A stretch of 64,000 nucleotides of DNA from JANPPS01 sp965246835 (GTDB lineage: Bacteria; Pseudomonadota; Alphaproteobacteria; Acetobacterales; Acetobacteraceae): assembly GCA_965246835.1 (NCBI GenBank), contig CBDFFQ010000001.1:1240001-1304000 (forward strand), read 5' to 3'. The notes under the pieces were generated by a model, which was not told the origin of the DNA, searched no databases, and saw only the letters and a program-made list of their open reading frames with translations. Every line of letters starts with the position of its first letter. Within the stretch, counting starts at the first letter, position 1. This document shows positions 34,092 to 42,602 of the stretch, piece after piece. A program made the position numbers and the translations under genes.

Positions 34092-35998
34092 CGGCGCTGC
34101 TGCCCGCCGGCTGTGAAAGCGACCGGTTGAGGGCCGATACCGAGGAGATCTGTGCGCAGCTTTGCGGAGCCGTCACCGGTGATTTCGATTTCCGCGTCGG
34201 TACTGGCAGCGGGGACGAGACGGTCCAGAAGCTGACCATGCTTGCCAATTTCGTGCTCGATGCTGCCCGGCGTGCGGTGGAAGCGGCGGCCGCCCGCGCG
34301 GCCGCGGAAACGCGTGCGGCCGAGTTGCGGGACGTGCACCGGATCGCCCGCATCGCCACCTTTCAATGCGATCTGGCGGGGAGCGTGGTGGCCCTGTCGG
34401 ACGAGATGCACCTTCTGCTTGGCACGGTTCCGGCGGGTGGTCCCCTGTCGTGGGCGGAGCTGTTGGCGCGGCTGCATCCCGACGATCGTGATCCCATTGC
34501 AGCCGCGCTGACGGTGGCGGCGTCTGGGCTCGACAGGGGCGGCCTCGAATGCCGCCTCATGCAGACCGACGGCGCGATGGCCCGGCTTTGGGTGGAGCTT
34601 CGCCTCGAGCGGGACGCGCGCGGCCGGCCCACCGCGATCCGGGGCGTGTGCCAGGACGTCACGGAACATCGGACCGCCGCGGAACGAATAGAGAAGCTGA
34701 CGCATTACGACCCGCTGACTGGGCTCGCCAACCGGACCCTGCTGCAGCTCCGCCTCTCGGACGCGATCGGCACCGCCCGGCAGGCCGGCGGCACGCTGGC
34801 CGTGCTCTGCATCAACCTGGACGGGTTCAGGGCCGTGAACGACCTGCATGGCCACGCGACCGGGGATCGCCTGCTTTGCGAGGTGGCAGCCCGGCTGCGC
34901 CATTGCGTGCGTGACACCGACGTCGTCGCACGGCTCGGTGCCGACGAGTTCGTGGTCATCCAACTGCATGATGTCCAGCCGGAAGCAGCGCGCGCATTGG
35001 CCGATCGGCTGCTGGAAAGACTTGCCGAACCTTACTGCCTCGCCGGTGGCGAGGATCAGGGCACCGTCACGGCGTCGTTCGGGATCGCCCTCTATCCCAG
35101 CGATGGAGACCATCCGGACACCCTGCTCCACAACGCCGACACCGCGCTGCATCGGGCGAAATGGGCGGGGGGGAGGACGGCTTTCCTGTATCGGCCGGAA
35201 ATGGACCGAGAGCTCCGGGAGCGTCGTGCGCTGGAGCGGGACCTGCATCATGCGGCGTCACGCGGGGAGTTCAAGCTGGTCTGGCAGCCGATCGCGGCGT
35301 CCGCGACCGGCAACGAGGTCCATGGGTTCGAAGCGTTGCTACGATGGCACCATCCCGAGCGGGGTCTTGTGCCACCTGACGTGTTCATCCCGATCGCGGA
35401 GGCCTGCGGCGCCATCGCCAGCATCGGGGCCTGGGTCATGCAGGAGGCTTGTCATGAGGCGGCACGGTGGAGAAAACCGCTCCGCATCGCCGTGAACGTC
35501 TCCCCCTTGCAGGTGCAGGAGGGCCGGCCCTTCGCGGAAATGGTGGAACAGGCGCTGCTGCATTCCGGGCTCCATCCGTCGCGGTTGATGCTCGAGGTCA
35601 CTGAAGGCGTGCTGATCCGCGAGACGGAGCGGGTGCTTGCAACGCTCAACCGACTTAAATCGCATGGCGTGCGGGTCGGGCTGGACGATTTCGGGACCGG
35701 CTACTCGTCGTTGGCGACGCTGCGGGCGTTCCCGTTCGACAAAATCAAGATCGACCGCAGCTTCGTCGCCGATCTGGTGACGATGGATGGCCAGGATGCG
35801 GCCATCGTCCGCGCGGTGCTCGGCCTGGCTCGCGGCCTGGGCCTGCCCGTGATCGCCGAGGGCGTCGAAACACCCACGCAGCTTGCGCTGCTGCGGGCCA
35901 TGGGCTGCGAGGAGGTGCAGGGATGGCTGATCGGCAGGCCGGCCGCCATCGCCACCTTCGCGCATCTGACGGATGCGATGACGGCGGCAGCGGCCTGA
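34088..35998 (+). CDS. PAS-GGDEF-EAL c-di-GMP signalling protein
   Basis: A 636-residue protein with an N-terminal coiled region (about 1-80), a PAS-like fold (about 85-195, ending in GVCQDVTEH), a GGDEF domain (about 205-365) whose motif reads GADEF at 284-288, and an EAL domain (about 380-630) with intact EALLRW (415), DDFGTGYSSL (533) and GVET. The EAL motifs suggest active phosphodiesterase; the altered GGDEF may be inactive or regulatory. No transmembrane segment is seen. Translationally coupled (ATGA) to the H-NOX gene, so heme-ligand state probably controls c-di-GMP turnover. Confidence 0.92.
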   Translation: MTALLPAGCESDRLRADTEEICAQLCGAVTGDFDFRVGTGSGDETVQKLTMLANFVLDAARRAVEAAAARAAAETRAAELRDVHRIARIATFQCDLAGSVVALSDEMHLLLGTVPAGGPLSWAELLARLHPDDRDPIAAALTVAASGLDRGGLECRLMQTDGAMARLWVELRLERDARGRPTAIRGVCQDVTEHRTAAERIEKLTHYDPLTGLANRTLLQLRLSDAIGTARQAGGTLAVLCINLDGFRAVNDLHGHATGDRLLCEVAARLRHCVRDTDVVARLGADEFVVIQLHDVQPEAARALADRLLERLAEPYCLAGGEDQGTVTASFGIALYPSDGDHPDTLLHNADTALHRAKWAGGRTAFLYRPEMDRELRERRALERDLHHAASRGEFKLVWQPIAASATGNEVHGFEALLRWHHPERGLVPPDVFIPIAEACGAIASIGAWVMQEACHEAARWRKPLRIAVNVSPLQVQEGRPFAEMVEQALLHSGLHPSRLMLEVTEGVLIRETERVLATLNRLKSHGVRVGLDDFGTGYSSLATLRAFPFDKIKIDRSFVADLVTMDGQDAAIVRAVLGLARGLGLPVIAEGVETPTQLALLRAMGCEEVQGWLIGRPAAIATFAHLTDAMTAAAA

Positions 35999-36010
35999 GC
36001 CCCTGGCGGC

Positions 36011-36436
36011 TCACACGGGAGATGCCAGCGGCTTGCCCTTCTCCACCACGTAGTTCGCTGCGATCCGGGCCGCCTTCGGGCCGTTCTTCACGCTGTGCGG
36101 CGTGGCGGTCGGGATTTGGAAGCCGGTGCCGGGCCGCATCATGCGGTTGGGTTGGCCATCCACCAGCAGCTCGAACTCGCCCTCCAGCACGAAGGTGCTC
36201 TCCACACCCGGATGCGTGTGCCGGGCAACGGTGGCGCCGGCCTCGATCTCGGCTTCCACCAGCACGGTCATGTAGCCGGGCATCGGTCCCTCGATCTGGC
36301 TGACGATGGTGCGCTTCACGCCGCCCGTGGTGGCGGCCGGAGTCTGCGCGGTGGGAGTCTGTGCCGTGGCACCCGTGGCGATCAGGCCGCCCGCGGCACA
36401 CAACACGCACTCGATGAACCGGCGACGTGACGACAT
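36011..36436 (-). CDS. Secreted cupin-domain protein
   Basis: A 141-residue protein beginning MSSRRRFIECVLCAAGGLIATGATA, a signal sequence of twin-arginine type (RRRF). A cupin barrel follows, with GATVARHTHPGVESTFVLEGEFELLVDG (about residues 65-95) as the metal-binding His/Glu motif and GTGFQIPTATPH as the second. Typical small periplasmic cupin; reaction unknown. The ATG at 36436 is preferred over a start further upstream because the signal peptide starts there. It is convergent with the GGDEF-EAL gene (12 bp gap) and 22 bp downstream of the phosphatase. Confidence 0.8.
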   Translation of the reverse strand: MSSRRRFIECVLCAAGGLIATGATAQTPTAQTPAATTGGVKRTIVSQIEGPMPGYMTVLVEAEIEAGATVARHTHPGVESTFVLEGEFELLVDGQPNRMMRPGTGFQIPTATPHSVKNGPKAARIAANYVVEKGKPLASPV

Positions 36437-36458
36437 GACGGCCTCCCTTGTTTTGCCG

Positions 36459-37208
36459 TCAGGCTGGACCCGGAGCGGCTTCGTTGGCAAGCCGGATCGT
36501 CACCGCCGTCACGTTGTCCCGCGCCTCCGCTGCCAGCGCCGCCTTCAGCAGCGCGCAGGCCGCGTCGTCCCCAGCCAACGAGGCCCGGAGCGCCGCCTCC
36601 GTCAGCACCTTCGACACGCCGTCGCTGCACAGCAGGAAGCGGTCCCCGGGCAGCAAGGTGCCGGCCCGCTTGTCCAGTTCGAAGCTCGGCGTGTCCGCCC
36701 CCACGGCGCGGGTGATGACGTTGGCGTGGCGGTGGCCCTCGGCCTGGTCCGCCGTGATCGCCCCGGCCTCCACCAAATCCTGCACCAGGCTGTGGTCCCG
36801 GCTGACTAGCGTGAGCGCGCCGTGCCGCAGCAGGTAGGCGCGGGAATCCCCCGCCCACAGACAGGCGAAATGGTCGCCGCTGGCCAGCAGCACCACGACC
36901 GTGGTGGCCACCGTGCCCTGCCGCCGGGCGCCCTCGGCCAGCGCCGCATCGTGCGCCGCCTGCATGCGCTGCCGCACCTCCGCCAGCAGCTCGGCCGCCG
37001 TGAGCCCGGCGGGCACGGCCTCCAGCGCCTGCGTCACCATCGCGGCCGCGACCTCCCCGGCCTGGTGCCCGCCCGCCCCGTCCGCCACCGCCCATAGGCC
37101 GAGGTCGGGGCGATTGACGAAAGCGTCCTCGTTATGCGGGCGCACGGTGCCAGGATGCGTCGCAGCGGCGGAGTGGAAGCGGCCCGCTTCGGAGGTGATG
37201 TGGATCAT
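36459..37208 (-). CDS. pppA: PP2C-type protein phosphatase PppA (T6SS-associated)
   Basis: A 249-residue PPM-family Ser/Thr phosphatase. The metal-binding motifs are present: HNEDAFVNRPDLGLWAVADGAGGHQAGE, LWAGDSRAYLLRHG, LLCSDGVSKVL and RDNVTAVTI. In T6SS, PppA opposes PpkA by dephosphorylating the FHA protein. A PpkA-like kinase is encoded at 58909-60813, 22 kb away. The ATG at 37208 is preferred; the upstream frame is arginine-rich and overlaps tagF. It is 10 bp downstream of tagF in the tagH-to-pppA operon. Confidence 0.9.
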   Translation of the reverse strand: MIHITSEAGRFHSAAATHPGTVRPHNEDAFVNRPDLGLWAVADGAGGHQAGEVAAAMVTQALEAVPAGLTAAELLAEVRQRMQAAHDAALAEGARRQGTVATTVVVLLASGDHFACLWAGDSRAYLLRHGALTLVSRDHSLVQDLVEAGAITADQAEGHRHANVITRAVGADTPSFELDKRAGTLLPGDRFLLCSDGVSKVLTEAALRASLAGDDAACALLKAALAAEARDNVTAVTIRLANEAAPGPA

Positions 37209-37218
37209 GCCGGCCGGG

Positions 37219-37758
37219 TCAGCCAAGACCGAGCATCCCCGCGAATGCCGGGCCGGACGGCAGACCTGCGTGCGTCTGCGCCCCCGCGGGCACCCGTGGG
37301 CCACCCTCCGTCCACCAAGTGCCCGCATTGGGCGGCGGACCGCCGGTGCCGAAACTCCCCTCGATCCGGGCCGCCAGCACATCCGGCTCCAGGTCCAGCG
37401 CCAGCGCATCGAGCGCCGCCGCCTCCGCGCCATCCAGGAACGACCCGGCGCCATCCAGCGCCTCCGTCGAGCCGATCGCAGCGACCGTCAGGGGAAAATA
37501 CCGCCCGGCCTTGTCCACGCTCGGCAGCCACGCCCCCAGCACGGCGCCCGCGCCACACAACCCGGCCGGCAGGTGGAAGCGCCACACCGGCGCCACCAGC
37601 CAGGCCTCCACCCAATCCGGCAAGGCCTGCACCGCCGGCAGCTCGGCCTGCCACCAGGCATCCCAGCCGTCGCAGAAATCGCGCGGCAACCCGGCCCGCA
37701 CGAAATCGCCGCGCGACGGCAGCTTGCCGGTGAAGCCGGTTACTGAACGGTGGGGCAC
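37219..37758 (-). CDS. tagF: Type VI secretion-associated protein TagF
   Basis: A 179-residue TagF protein. The hallmark start TGFTGKLPSRGDFVRAGLP and the conserved Trp-containing DAWWQAELPAV, DWVEAWLVAPVWRF and VDKAGRYFPLTVAAI segments are typical. TagF is a negative post-translational regulator of T6SS, often fused to PppA; here they are separate neighbours. The GTG start at 37758 overlaps the tssM 3' end by 19 bases. Confidence 0.9.
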   Translation of the reverse strand: MPHRSVTGFTGKLPSRGDFVRAGLPRDFCDGWDAWWQAELPAVQALPDWVEAWLVAPVWRFHLPAGLCGAGAVLGAWLPSVDKAGRYFPLTVAAIGSTEALDGAGSFLDGAEAAALDALALDLEPDVLAARIEGSFGTGGPPPNAGTWWTEGGPRVPAGAQTHAGLPSGPAFAGMLGLG

Positions 37759-40700
37759 CGGAACCCCTGCAGCACATCGGGCGCGAACGGGTTGATCACC
37801 GACCCGGCGCGGATCTCATACGTCACGCTCCGCTCGCCCAGCTGGAACGCCAGCGTGTATTTTTCCTGGGCGCCGGCTTGTTTCAGCGTACCCTGACCGA
37901 ACAGCCGGAACATCGCCCACGGCCCGGTTTCGGACAGCACGCCGGTGCCGTTGGCGGGCGGCGGGGTGAAGACCAGGCGCACGCTCTGCATGCGGGACGG
38001 GCCGGGCCAGGTGATCTGCGTGGCGCGCGGCGGGCCGTGGGCGAAGGTGACCGGCGTGCCGTCGAAATCGAGCGTGACCTGCGTCGTGCCCGGATCGGAA
38101 TCGAGCGGCGTGATGTCGAACCGCACGGCGGGCGTGGTGCCGCCCGCGGCGAAGAACAGGTCCCGGATCACCGCCGCCCGCTGGAACTGCGCGAGGTCGG
38201 TGGGGGATACGGGGGCCGGCACCCCGTCCGCCGCCTGTGGCTTCCAGGGCTTGCTGCTCATGTCGACATAGGGGCGGAGCTGGGTGTTGAAGAAGCCGTC
38301 GATCAGCCCGCCCGGCGCCAGCAGCTTACCGAAATCGTCCATCAGCACGTCATCCTTGGCGCCCCGGGTGAACGGGTAGCGGCCATTGATCGCGACGGGG
38401 CAGAGCGCGCCCGGGCCGCCGCTGGTGGAGAACGCCGCCACGACCTGCGCCCGCGCGCCGCCGCCGCGCAACGTAGTGCCGGAGGCCGCCATGCTCACCA
38501 GCCAGCGCGCCAAGGGCTGCGGCTGGCGCTGGCCTTCGGCGCGGAGCGCAGGGCCGGGGTCGTTGACGCCGGGTGTTGCAGGCGCGGTGGCGCCGCCAAC
38601 CGGTTGTGCATTCAGCTTGGCCAGCTGTTGTCCCAGATCGTTCAGCGCCTTCAGCACCTGCTCGATCGGCGCCCCCGCCCCGCCCGCGACGAGTTTTCGC
38701 AGGGCGTCGTAGCGGTCATCGACCTCGGAGCCGGGCGGGCGGGCGGGCGGGGCGCCGGGCTGGCCGAAGGTGGCTTGCAACCGGGACTGCGCCGACGTCA
38801 CGGCGTTCTGCGCCGCCCCTTGCGCCGCTGCCTGGGCCTGGGCCACGAGGCCCGCCGGCGGGGGTGGCGGCTGCGACAAGGTGAGCTGTCGCGCGGCCGA
38901 GGCCAGCAGGTCTCGCATCGGCGATTGCGGGGAGGACAGGATATAAAGGTCCTGCGCCGCCTGCGATATGCTGCGCAGCGGCACGATGTTGAGGTCCGCC
39001 AGCATCGCGTCCCAGGCGGCGATGTAGTCGGCCTGATACAGCGCGATCACCTGGCCCTCCAGCGTGCGCATCTGCGCCTCGTCCGTGCGGATCTCCGCCC
39101 GCTCCCCCAACACCCAGCTCTCGGAGGCGACCTCCTTGGTGGCGGGGCCGAGCGCGGGGAGCAGCACCTTGTGGAACCCCTCCACCGTCAGGAAACCCGG
39201 GATGCCGTCATCGAGGGTCTTGCCGGAGTTGCGGACGAACACCCGCATACCAGCGGGTCCCAGCGCCTCCGACGGGCGCCAGGGCGGCACGCGCAGCGCG
39301 GCGGCGGAGGGCTTGATGCGGGAATAGACCCGGGCGGCGACCGAGACCCGGCTGAACGTCGCGCGCGCCTGGCCCACCAGCTCCCCATCCAATGCCACCG
39401 CCGGCAACGGCTCCGCCAGCAGCGCGTCCAGATGCTGGCGCAAGGACTGCACCAGCGGCGCGTTGAATGCGCCGGGATAGGAAGCCTGCCAATCCAGCGA
39501 CATCCATTCCCGCACCAGGTCCCGGTCGAGCGGGCCGGAGCCGCCCAGCATCAGATAGACGCGGGTGGCGTCATAGAGGAACTCGGGCCGGGCCATGTTG
39601 CCGCGCATCTGGCTCTCGAGCCGCCAAACCAGCCGCGGCAGCAGCGCGTTGGTGAGCGCATGGCGATAGACGGCCCGGGCCCCCGCGCCGAGCTTGGCGT
39701 CTTGCGACAGGCCAAGGGACCAGCCGGCCCGCTCCGCCCCATGCGGCAGTGCCCGCGCCTGATCCAGCAACGGCGCCAGGCGCGGCAGATCGCCATCCGC
39801 CACGGGATCGAGCGGCAGTCCGCCCGCCGTCTGTTCATACCCCGCCAGAGCGGTGGCCGAGCCATCGATCGCCCGCTGCGCCTCGCTCTGTTGGGCCAGC
39901 ACGAATCCGCCGCAGCCCAGCGCGGCCAGCGCCAGCGTGGCGAACGCGCCCACCCGCATAGCGAGCCGCCGCCGCATGGCACCGGGCGGCTCGCTGACCA
40001 GCATCGCCTCCCCGAACACCACGTCCTTCAGCAGGCGGCCCAGGAAGTAGCTCCGCCCCCGCTCGGGCCGCAGGCTGGGCGCCGGGCGCTGATCCAGGCC
40101 GAAGGCGCGGGCCATGGCGCCGGTCAGCCGGTCGATCGTGGTGCCCTCCTGCGTGCCGGAGGTGAGATAGACGCCGCGCAGGAAGGGCGCCGGGTCGAGC
40201 CGGGAGCCGCCGAACGCCTCGGTCAGGAACTCCTGCATCGGCGCCTCGATCGAGGCCACCTGCGCCGGGAAGCCCGCGATCAGGCCGCGCTTCTCCGGGC
40301 TCCGCTCGGTTTGCAGCCGGTCGATCAACCGTTCCTGCAACCGCCCGACCAGCAGGCCCATCTCCGCCGCGAACGCCGCGACGGGGCCGCCTTCCGTGCT
40401 CGTGAGCGGGAAAGTCGTGCCCCAGACCTGGTTGCGCTTCTCGGTGTCCAGATCGTCGAAGAACTCGGTGAACCCGGCCAGCTTGTCCGCCTTGGTGACC
40501 AGCGCATAGACCGGCATGCGCATGCCGAGCCGCTCCTCCAGCTCCTTGATCCGGCGGCGGATGGCGCGGGCGTGGGCCAGGCGCTCCTCCGCGGGGGCGG
40601 CTGCGATGTCGGACACGGCGATCGCGACCAGCACGCCGTTGAGCGGCTGGCGGGGACGCGTCTGTTTCAGCAGCGCGAGGAACGCCTCCCACCCGGCGCG

Positions 40701-41255
40701 GTCCACCTGCGCGTCCGAATCCTGCGTCGTGTAGCGGCCGGCGGTGTCGATCAGGACGGCGGTCTCGGTGAACCACCAGTCGCACATGCGGGTGCCGCCC
40801 ACCCCCGCCACGGCGCCCTGCCCCATCTCCGCCGCCAGCGGGAATTTAAGGCCGGCGTTCAGCAGCGCCGTGGTCTTGCCGGCGCCGGGGGGGCCGATGA
40901 TGGCATACCAGGGCTGCTCATAGAGATAGCCGCGGCGGCCCGTGGCCTTTTTCAGCAAAGCCAGCGCGCCCGCGAGCTTCTCCGCCAGCGCCGCCGCCTC
41001 CTCCCGGCCGGGCGCCGTGGGATCGGCCTTCGCCGTCTCGGTGATACCCACCACCAATGCCTGGTCCCGCCGCCGCCGCCGCCAGTCGAACGTCAGGTTC
41101 ACCCCAGCCCACACCGCGAGCATGAGTGCGATCAGCAGCAGGCGCGGCCAGACCTCCTCGAACCAGGACAGCAGCGGTCCGAAGAACCAGACCAGCGCCG
41201 CCAGCAATGCCACGCCGACGAAGCTGAGCGTCCAGCGGGACAGTAGAACCCGCAT
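37740..41255 (-). CDS. tssM: Type VI secretion membrane protein TssM (IcmF)
   Basis: A 1171-residue IcmF/TssM inner-membrane protein of the TssJLM complex. Two N-terminal membrane segments (about residues 10-55) precede a cytoplasmic NTPase with GPPGAGKTT at 121-129 and DTAGRY. A further membrane segment (about 430-455, VGAFATLALAALGCGGFVLA) leads to the large periplasmic part with the conserved C-terminal region ending VPHRSVT-adjacent. The Walker A is intact, which is not universal among TssM proteins. The ATG at 41255 is 1 bp after the tssL stop. Confidence 0.95.
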   Translation of the reverse strand: MRVLLSRWTLSFVGVALLAALVWFFGPLLSWFEEVWPRLLLIALMLAVWAGVNLTFDWRRRRRDQALVVGITETAKADPTAPGREEAAALAEKLAGALALLKKATGRRGYLYEQPWYAIIGPPGAGKTTALLNAGLKFPLAAEMGQGAVAGVGGTRMCDWWFTETAVLIDTAGRYTTQDSDAQVDRAGWEAFLALLKQTRPRQPLNGVLVAIAVSDIAAAPAEERLAHARAIRRRIKELEERLGMRMPVYALVTKADKLAGFTEFFDDLDTEKRNQVWGTTFPLTSTEGGPVAAFAAEMGLLVGRLQERLIDRLQTERSPEKRGLIAGFPAQVASIEAPMQEFLTEAFGGSRLDPAPFLRGVYLTSGTQEGTTIDRLTGAMARAFGLDQRPAPSLRPERGRSYFLGRLLKDVVFGEAMLVSEPPGAMRRRLAMRVGAFATLALAALGCGGFVLAQQSEAQRAIDGSATALAGYEQTAGGLPLDPVADGDLPRLAPLLDQARALPHGAERAGWSLGLSQDAKLGAGARAVYRHALTNALLPRLVWRLESQMRGNMARPEFLYDATRVYLMLGGSGPLDRDLVREWMSLDWQASYPGAFNAPLVQSLRQHLDALLAEPLPAVALDGELVGQARATFSRVSVAARVYSRIKPSAAALRVPPWRPSEALGPAGMRVFVRNSGKTLDDGIPGFLTVEGFHKVLLPALGPATKEVASESWVLGERAEIRTDEAQMRTLEGQVIALYQADYIAAWDAMLADLNIVPLRSISQAAQDLYILSSPQSPMRDLLASAARQLTLSQPPPPPAGLVAQAQAAAQGAAQNAVTSAQSRLQATFGQPGAPPARPPGSEVDDRYDALRKLVAGGAGAPIEQVLKALNDLGQQLAKLNAQPVGGATAPATPGVNDPGPALRAEGQRQPQPLARWLVSMAASGTTLRGGGARAQVVAAFSTSGGPGALCPVAINGRYPFTRGAKDDVLMDDFGKLLAPGGLIDGFFNTQLRPYVDMSSKPWKPQAADGVPAPVSPTDLAQFQRAAVIRDLFFAAGGTTPAVRFDITPLDSDPGTTQVTLDFDGTPVTFAHGPPRATQITWPGPSRMQSVRLVFTPPPANGTGVLSETGPWAMFRLFGQGTLKQAGAQEKYTLAFQLGERSVTYEIRAGSVINPFAPDVLQGFRCPTVQ

Positions 41256-42593
41256 CTAAGCCCCCTGCCGACGCAGCACGACCTCGATGCGCCGGTTCTG
41301 CTCCCGGCCCTCCGGTGTGGCATTCGGCGCGATCGCCTCGGCGTCTGCCCGGCCCTCCGCCGTGATCCGCCCGGCCTCCCCCATCGCCGGCAGGATCAAT
41401 GCCCGCGCCGCCTGCGCCCGCGCGGCCGACAGGGTGAAATTGCTGGGGAAGGCCACGGTGCGGATCGGCTGGTTGTCGGTATAGCCCACCACCTGCACCT
41501 GCCCCGGCTCCTCCTTCAGCGCCGCGCCGATCCGTTCCAACAGGGCCTTGTAGGACGGGTTCACGGTGGCGCTGCCGGAAGGGAACATGCCGCGGTTCAT
41601 GATCCGCACGATGGGCACCGCCTCCGTCCCCACCACGCTCACCAGGCGCTGCGCGATCTCCGGCGCCAGGAACGCCCGCAGCTTGTCGAGCGTGCCGGAT
41701 GGCAGGTCCGGCGGCGGCGGCGGCGGACGGATCAGGGGGGAGCGGCTGATCGCCGGCATGGTCGCAGGCGGCGCGGCCAGCATGCGGGCATAGAGGTCGT
41801 CCGACTTCGCGTTGAGCCCCGTGGATGACCACAGGAACAGCCCCGCCACCGCCGCCAGCCCGGCCGACGCCGCGACCCAGAGCGGCACGCGCGCGCGGCT
41901 CGGGCGATACGGCGCCGCGACGCCCGTCCAGTGCGGCGACAGCTCGGCATTTACCGCCGCGCGCTGCCGGGTGATGACGGCGTAGGTCTCTTCGCGGATG
42001 CGGTCGATCTCGGCGGGGCCCCGGGCCGACAAACGGTATTGCCCGATGAAGCCGAGCGACAGGCACAGATACATCAGCTCGATCACCGGCATGAACGTGC
42101 CCGGCACTTCCCGCATCTGCTTCAACAGGTCGAAGAAGCGCTGACCGCTTTTGACCTCCTGATGGAAGGTCGAGACGAGGGATTGCGCGTCCCACCCCCC
42201 CGCGGAGCCCCAGGGCGTGTTCAGCACCACGTCATCCAGGCTGGCGCACAGCGCGTAATGCGCGGGCCGCAGCTGCTCCATCGGCACGCCGGCATCGCGC
42301 GCCCGCTGCTCGAAGGCACGGACCTCGCGGACCGTGCGCTCCCGCAGCTCATGCGTGTCGGGCGCGCGGGCGGTGTTGCGGAGCCGGGCCATGAGCTGCA
42401 GCAGGGGGGCGGCGGCGGCGATGAGCGGGGTGGCCCCGACCGCGAGATTCTGCACCGTCTCCGGCCCGGTGGCGGCCGGGCGAGGCGCCTCGGATGGCGG
42501 GGCGGCGGCGGGACGGCGGGCGGCGCCACCCGGAACCGGCCGCACGATCGTCTTGTCGCTGTCATCGGGCTCGGCAAACGGATTGTCGCTCAT
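41256..42593 (-). CDS. tssL: TssL (DotU) fused to OmpA peptidoglycan-binding domain
   Basis: A 445-residue TssL. A disordered acidic/proline-rich N-terminus (about 1-45) precedes the DotU cytoplasmic domain (TFHQEVKSGQRFFDLLKQMREVPGTF, ELMYLCLSLGFIGQYRL), a single C-terminal-type membrane segment (about 235-255), a Pro-rich linker (PPPPPPDLP) and an OmpA-like domain with VVGYTDNQPIRTVAFPSNFTLSAARA and the PG-binding NRRIEVVL. The fusion, seen in several bacteria, anchors the membrane complex to the cell wall. Start ATG at 42593, 9 bp after tssK stop. Confidence 0.93.
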   Translation of the reverse strand: MSDNPFAEPDDSDKTIVRPVPGGAARRPAAAPPSEAPRPAATGPETVQNLAVGATPLIAAAAPLLQLMARLRNTARAPDTHELRERTVREVRAFEQRARDAGVPMEQLRPAHYALCASLDDVVLNTPWGSAGGWDAQSLVSTFHQEVKSGQRFFDLLKQMREVPGTFMPVIELMYLCLSLGFIGQYRLSARGPAEIDRIREETYAVITRQRAAVNAELSPHWTGVAAPYRPSRARVPLWVAASAGLAAVAGLFLWSSTGLNAKSDDLYARMLAAPPATMPAISRSPLIRPPPPPPDLPSGTLDKLRAFLAPEIAQRLVSVVGTEAVPIVRIMNRGMFPSGSATVNPSYKALLERIGAALKEEPGQVQVVGYTDNQPIRTVAFPSNFTLSAARAQAARALILPAMGEAGRITAEGRADAEAIAPNATPEGREQNRRIEVVLRRQGA

Positions 42594-42602
42594 TGCGCCC
42601 CC

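Noticed and set aside
37878..41246. Very long open frame (over 1100 codons) on the plus strand opposite tssM
   Set aside because: Composition is Arg/His/Gln/Gly-rich without domains and is the antisense of a clear TssM gene; high GC lowers stop frequency.
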